Positions 62,879 through 64,000 of a stretch of DNA of 64,000 nt are shown here, in pieces. Within the stretch, counting starts at the first letter, position 1; each line of letters starts with the position of its first letter. The notes under the pieces are model-generated. The model was not told the DNA's origin, did not search any database, and saw only the letters and a list, made by a program, of their open reading frames with translations. Origin of the DNA: Leifsonia soli. Lineage in GTDB: Bacteria; Actinomycetota; Actinomycetes; Actinomycetales; Microbacteriaceae. The DNA lies in assembly GCF_013408745.1 (NCBI RefSeq), contig NZ_JACCBJ010000001.1, positions 248,001 through 312,000 of the forward strand, in the 5' to 3' direction. The translations under genes were made by a program, and so were the position numbers.

Positions 62879-63561
62879 GCACCGCCACCGCGCGACCCCG
62901 CGTCGCGATCCTCGGCGTCGGGCACGTCGGCTCGGCGCTCGCGCGCATCCTGCTCGACGCCGGCTACGAGGTGGATGTCGCGGCCTCCGGCGACCCGCAG
63001 CGCATCCAGCTCATCGCCTCGGTCGTCATGCCCGGCGCCCGCCCCGTGTGGGCGGCGGAGGCGGTCGCCGCCGCGGATGTCGTCATCCTCGCCATCCCGC
63101 TGCACCGGTTCGCCGGACTCGACCGCGGGATGCTCGACGGCAAGCTCGTCATCGACTCGATGAACTACTGGGCGCCCACGGACGGCGTCCAGCCGCTGTT
63201 CGAGGACACCGCCCTGACCAGCAGCGAGATCGTCCAGCGCGAACTCCCGCTCTCCACCGTGGTGAAGACGTTCAACCACATCGGCTACCACGAGATGGAG
63301 GAGGACCGCCGCCTTCCCGGCGACCCGGACCGCCGCGCGCTCGGTGTCGCCTCCGACGACCCCGAGGCCGCCGCGCTCGTCGCCTCGCTCATCGAGGACG
63401 TCGGCTACGACACCGTCCTTGTGGAGAGCCTGCGCGACGGCGTCGCGTTCGAGCCGGGCGGCCCCGTCTTCGGTGCGCGCCTCGGCGCGGCCGACTTCCG
63501 CGCCGCCGTCTCTGGCGAGGCCGTCGAGACGGCGCTCGCCTCCGCCGAGGTCGCCGCCTGA
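62875..63561 (+). CDS. NAD(P)-binding reductase of the F420-dependent type
   Basis: The 228-residue protein starts with a dinucleotide-binding fold (VAILGVGHVGSALARILLDAGYEV in part) and has VILAIPLHRF, VIDSMNYW and VVKTFNHIGYH, the pattern of NADPH:F420 oxidoreductase-like proteins. It may supply reduced flavin or F420 to the neighbouring monooxygenase-like enzyme. F420 use is inference. Confidence 0.8.
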   Translation: MSTATARPRVAILGVGHVGSALARILLDAGYEVDVAASGDPQRIQLIASVVMPGARPVWAAEAVAAADVVILAIPLHRFAGLDRGMLDGKLVIDSMNYWAPTDGVQPLFEDTALTSSEIVQRELPLSTVVKTFNHIGYHEMEEDRRLPGDPDRRALGVASDDPEAAALVASLIEDVGYDTVLVESLRDGVAFEPGGPVFGARLGAADFRAAVSGEAVETALASAEVAA

Positions 63562-63621
63562 CCGGCAGCGACCCGCATCCCACCCCCACCCCACCAGCAC
63601 TCCCGCACCGAAAGCACACCC

Positions 63622-64000
63622 ATGAGCACCGCACCCCAGAGCTTCCCGCTGACCTTCGGGCTGAACACCTTCGGCGACGTCACGAGCGACGCCGACGGCC
63701 GTCCCATCTCCCACGCCCAGACCATCCGCGACCTGGTCGGCCACGGTATCGCCGCCGAGCAGGCCGGTCTCGACTTCTTCGGCATCGGAGAGCACCACGT
63801 CGACGACATGCCGCTCTCCGCCGCCGACATCGTGCTGAGCGCGATCGCCGCACGCACCGAGCGCATCCACGTCGGGTCGGCCGTCACCGTGCTGAGCTCG
63901 GACGACCCCGTCCGCGTCTTCCAGCGCTACTCCACCCTCAACGCCGTCTCGGACGGCCGCGCCGAGATCATCCTCGGCCGCGGTTCGAGCATCGACTCGT
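63622..64000 (+). CDS. LLM-class flavin-dependent oxidoreductase, truncated by window edge
   Basis: The first 126 codons are visible. The start (FPLTFGLNTFGDVT) and the motif GLDFFGIGEHHVDD followed by RTERIHVGSAVTVLSSDDPVRV define the bacterial-luciferase-like family. It lies 60 bp after the reductase, probably in the same operon, and continues beyond the window. Confidence 0.88.
   Translation, partial: MSTAPQSFPLTFGLNTFGDVTSDADGRPISHAQTIRDLVGHGIAAEQAGLDFFGIGEHHVDDMPLSAADIVLSAIAARTERIHVGSAVTVLSSDDPVRVFQRYSTLNAVSDGRAEIILGRGSSIDS

Overview
The window is high-GC, densely packed chromosomal DNA with actinobacterial gene order: infC-rpmI-rplT, pheST, an arg cluster, tlyA-nadK-recN-pyrG-nudix-xerD-parA-scpAB-rluB-tyrA-cmk-der. 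GTG, TTG and even ATC starts, frequent 1-8 bp gene overlaps and many leaderless starts fit the same picture. From gene order and protein style I infer a member of the Microbacteriaceae, close to Leifsonia; this rests on recognition, not on a search.

Layout. 1-9366: accessory metabolism and transport: the tail of a membrane protein, an SMR efflux pump, a GntR/ABC operon with a perfect operator, an alpha/beta hydrolase, an amidase, a PLP decarboxylase, a gamma-glutamyltransferase and a DUF1844 protein. 9386-10970: structured leader, infC (ATC start), rpmI, rplT, terminator. 10986-13781: aldo/keto reductase and divergent TetR with two matching operators, a His/Asp-rich repeat protein, a TrmH-type methyltransferase. 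13867-17450: pheST. 17561-25428: arg biosynthesis (argC, J, B, D, F, H; no argR or argG here), led by a leaderless 28-codon ORF with ten Arg codons, then a 40-aa membrane peptide and a 3-methyladenine glycosylase. 25451-26769: SatD-type protein and membrane partner under three operators at exact 29-bp spacing. 26835-42673: the housekeeping block from tyrS to der.

42682-49749: a large membrane-anchored hydrolase, then a processive GT2 glycosyltransferase overlapping a membrane-anchored GH18 protein with two chitin-binding modules, probably a polymer synthesis/trimming pair. 49833-53634: tRNA-Pro(GGG), a 66-bp terminator-like hairpin, then a less GC-rich accessory stretch (P-loop kinase, phosphotransferase, methyltransferase, Nudix, decayed methyltransferase, orphan gene). 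53672-64000: small regulator/target modules (TetR/MFS, PadR/ABC1 kinase, XRE/membrane protein, MarR/F420-type reductase/flavin monooxygenase), thioredoxin, and a remodelled zone with a decapitated lacI gene, a frameshifted mini-gene and long perfect inverted repeats.

Two themes run through the window. Many transcripts appear leaderless: a TANNNT box sits 6-8 nt before the start codon. Gene junctions also carry characteristic palindromes: a 13-bp ATTCGT-N-ACGAAT family, a GGAAACGGAGG hairpin family at two distant loci, and long perfect inverted repeats. The strongest candidates for undescribed biology are the Arg-rich leader before argC and the SatD operator array.
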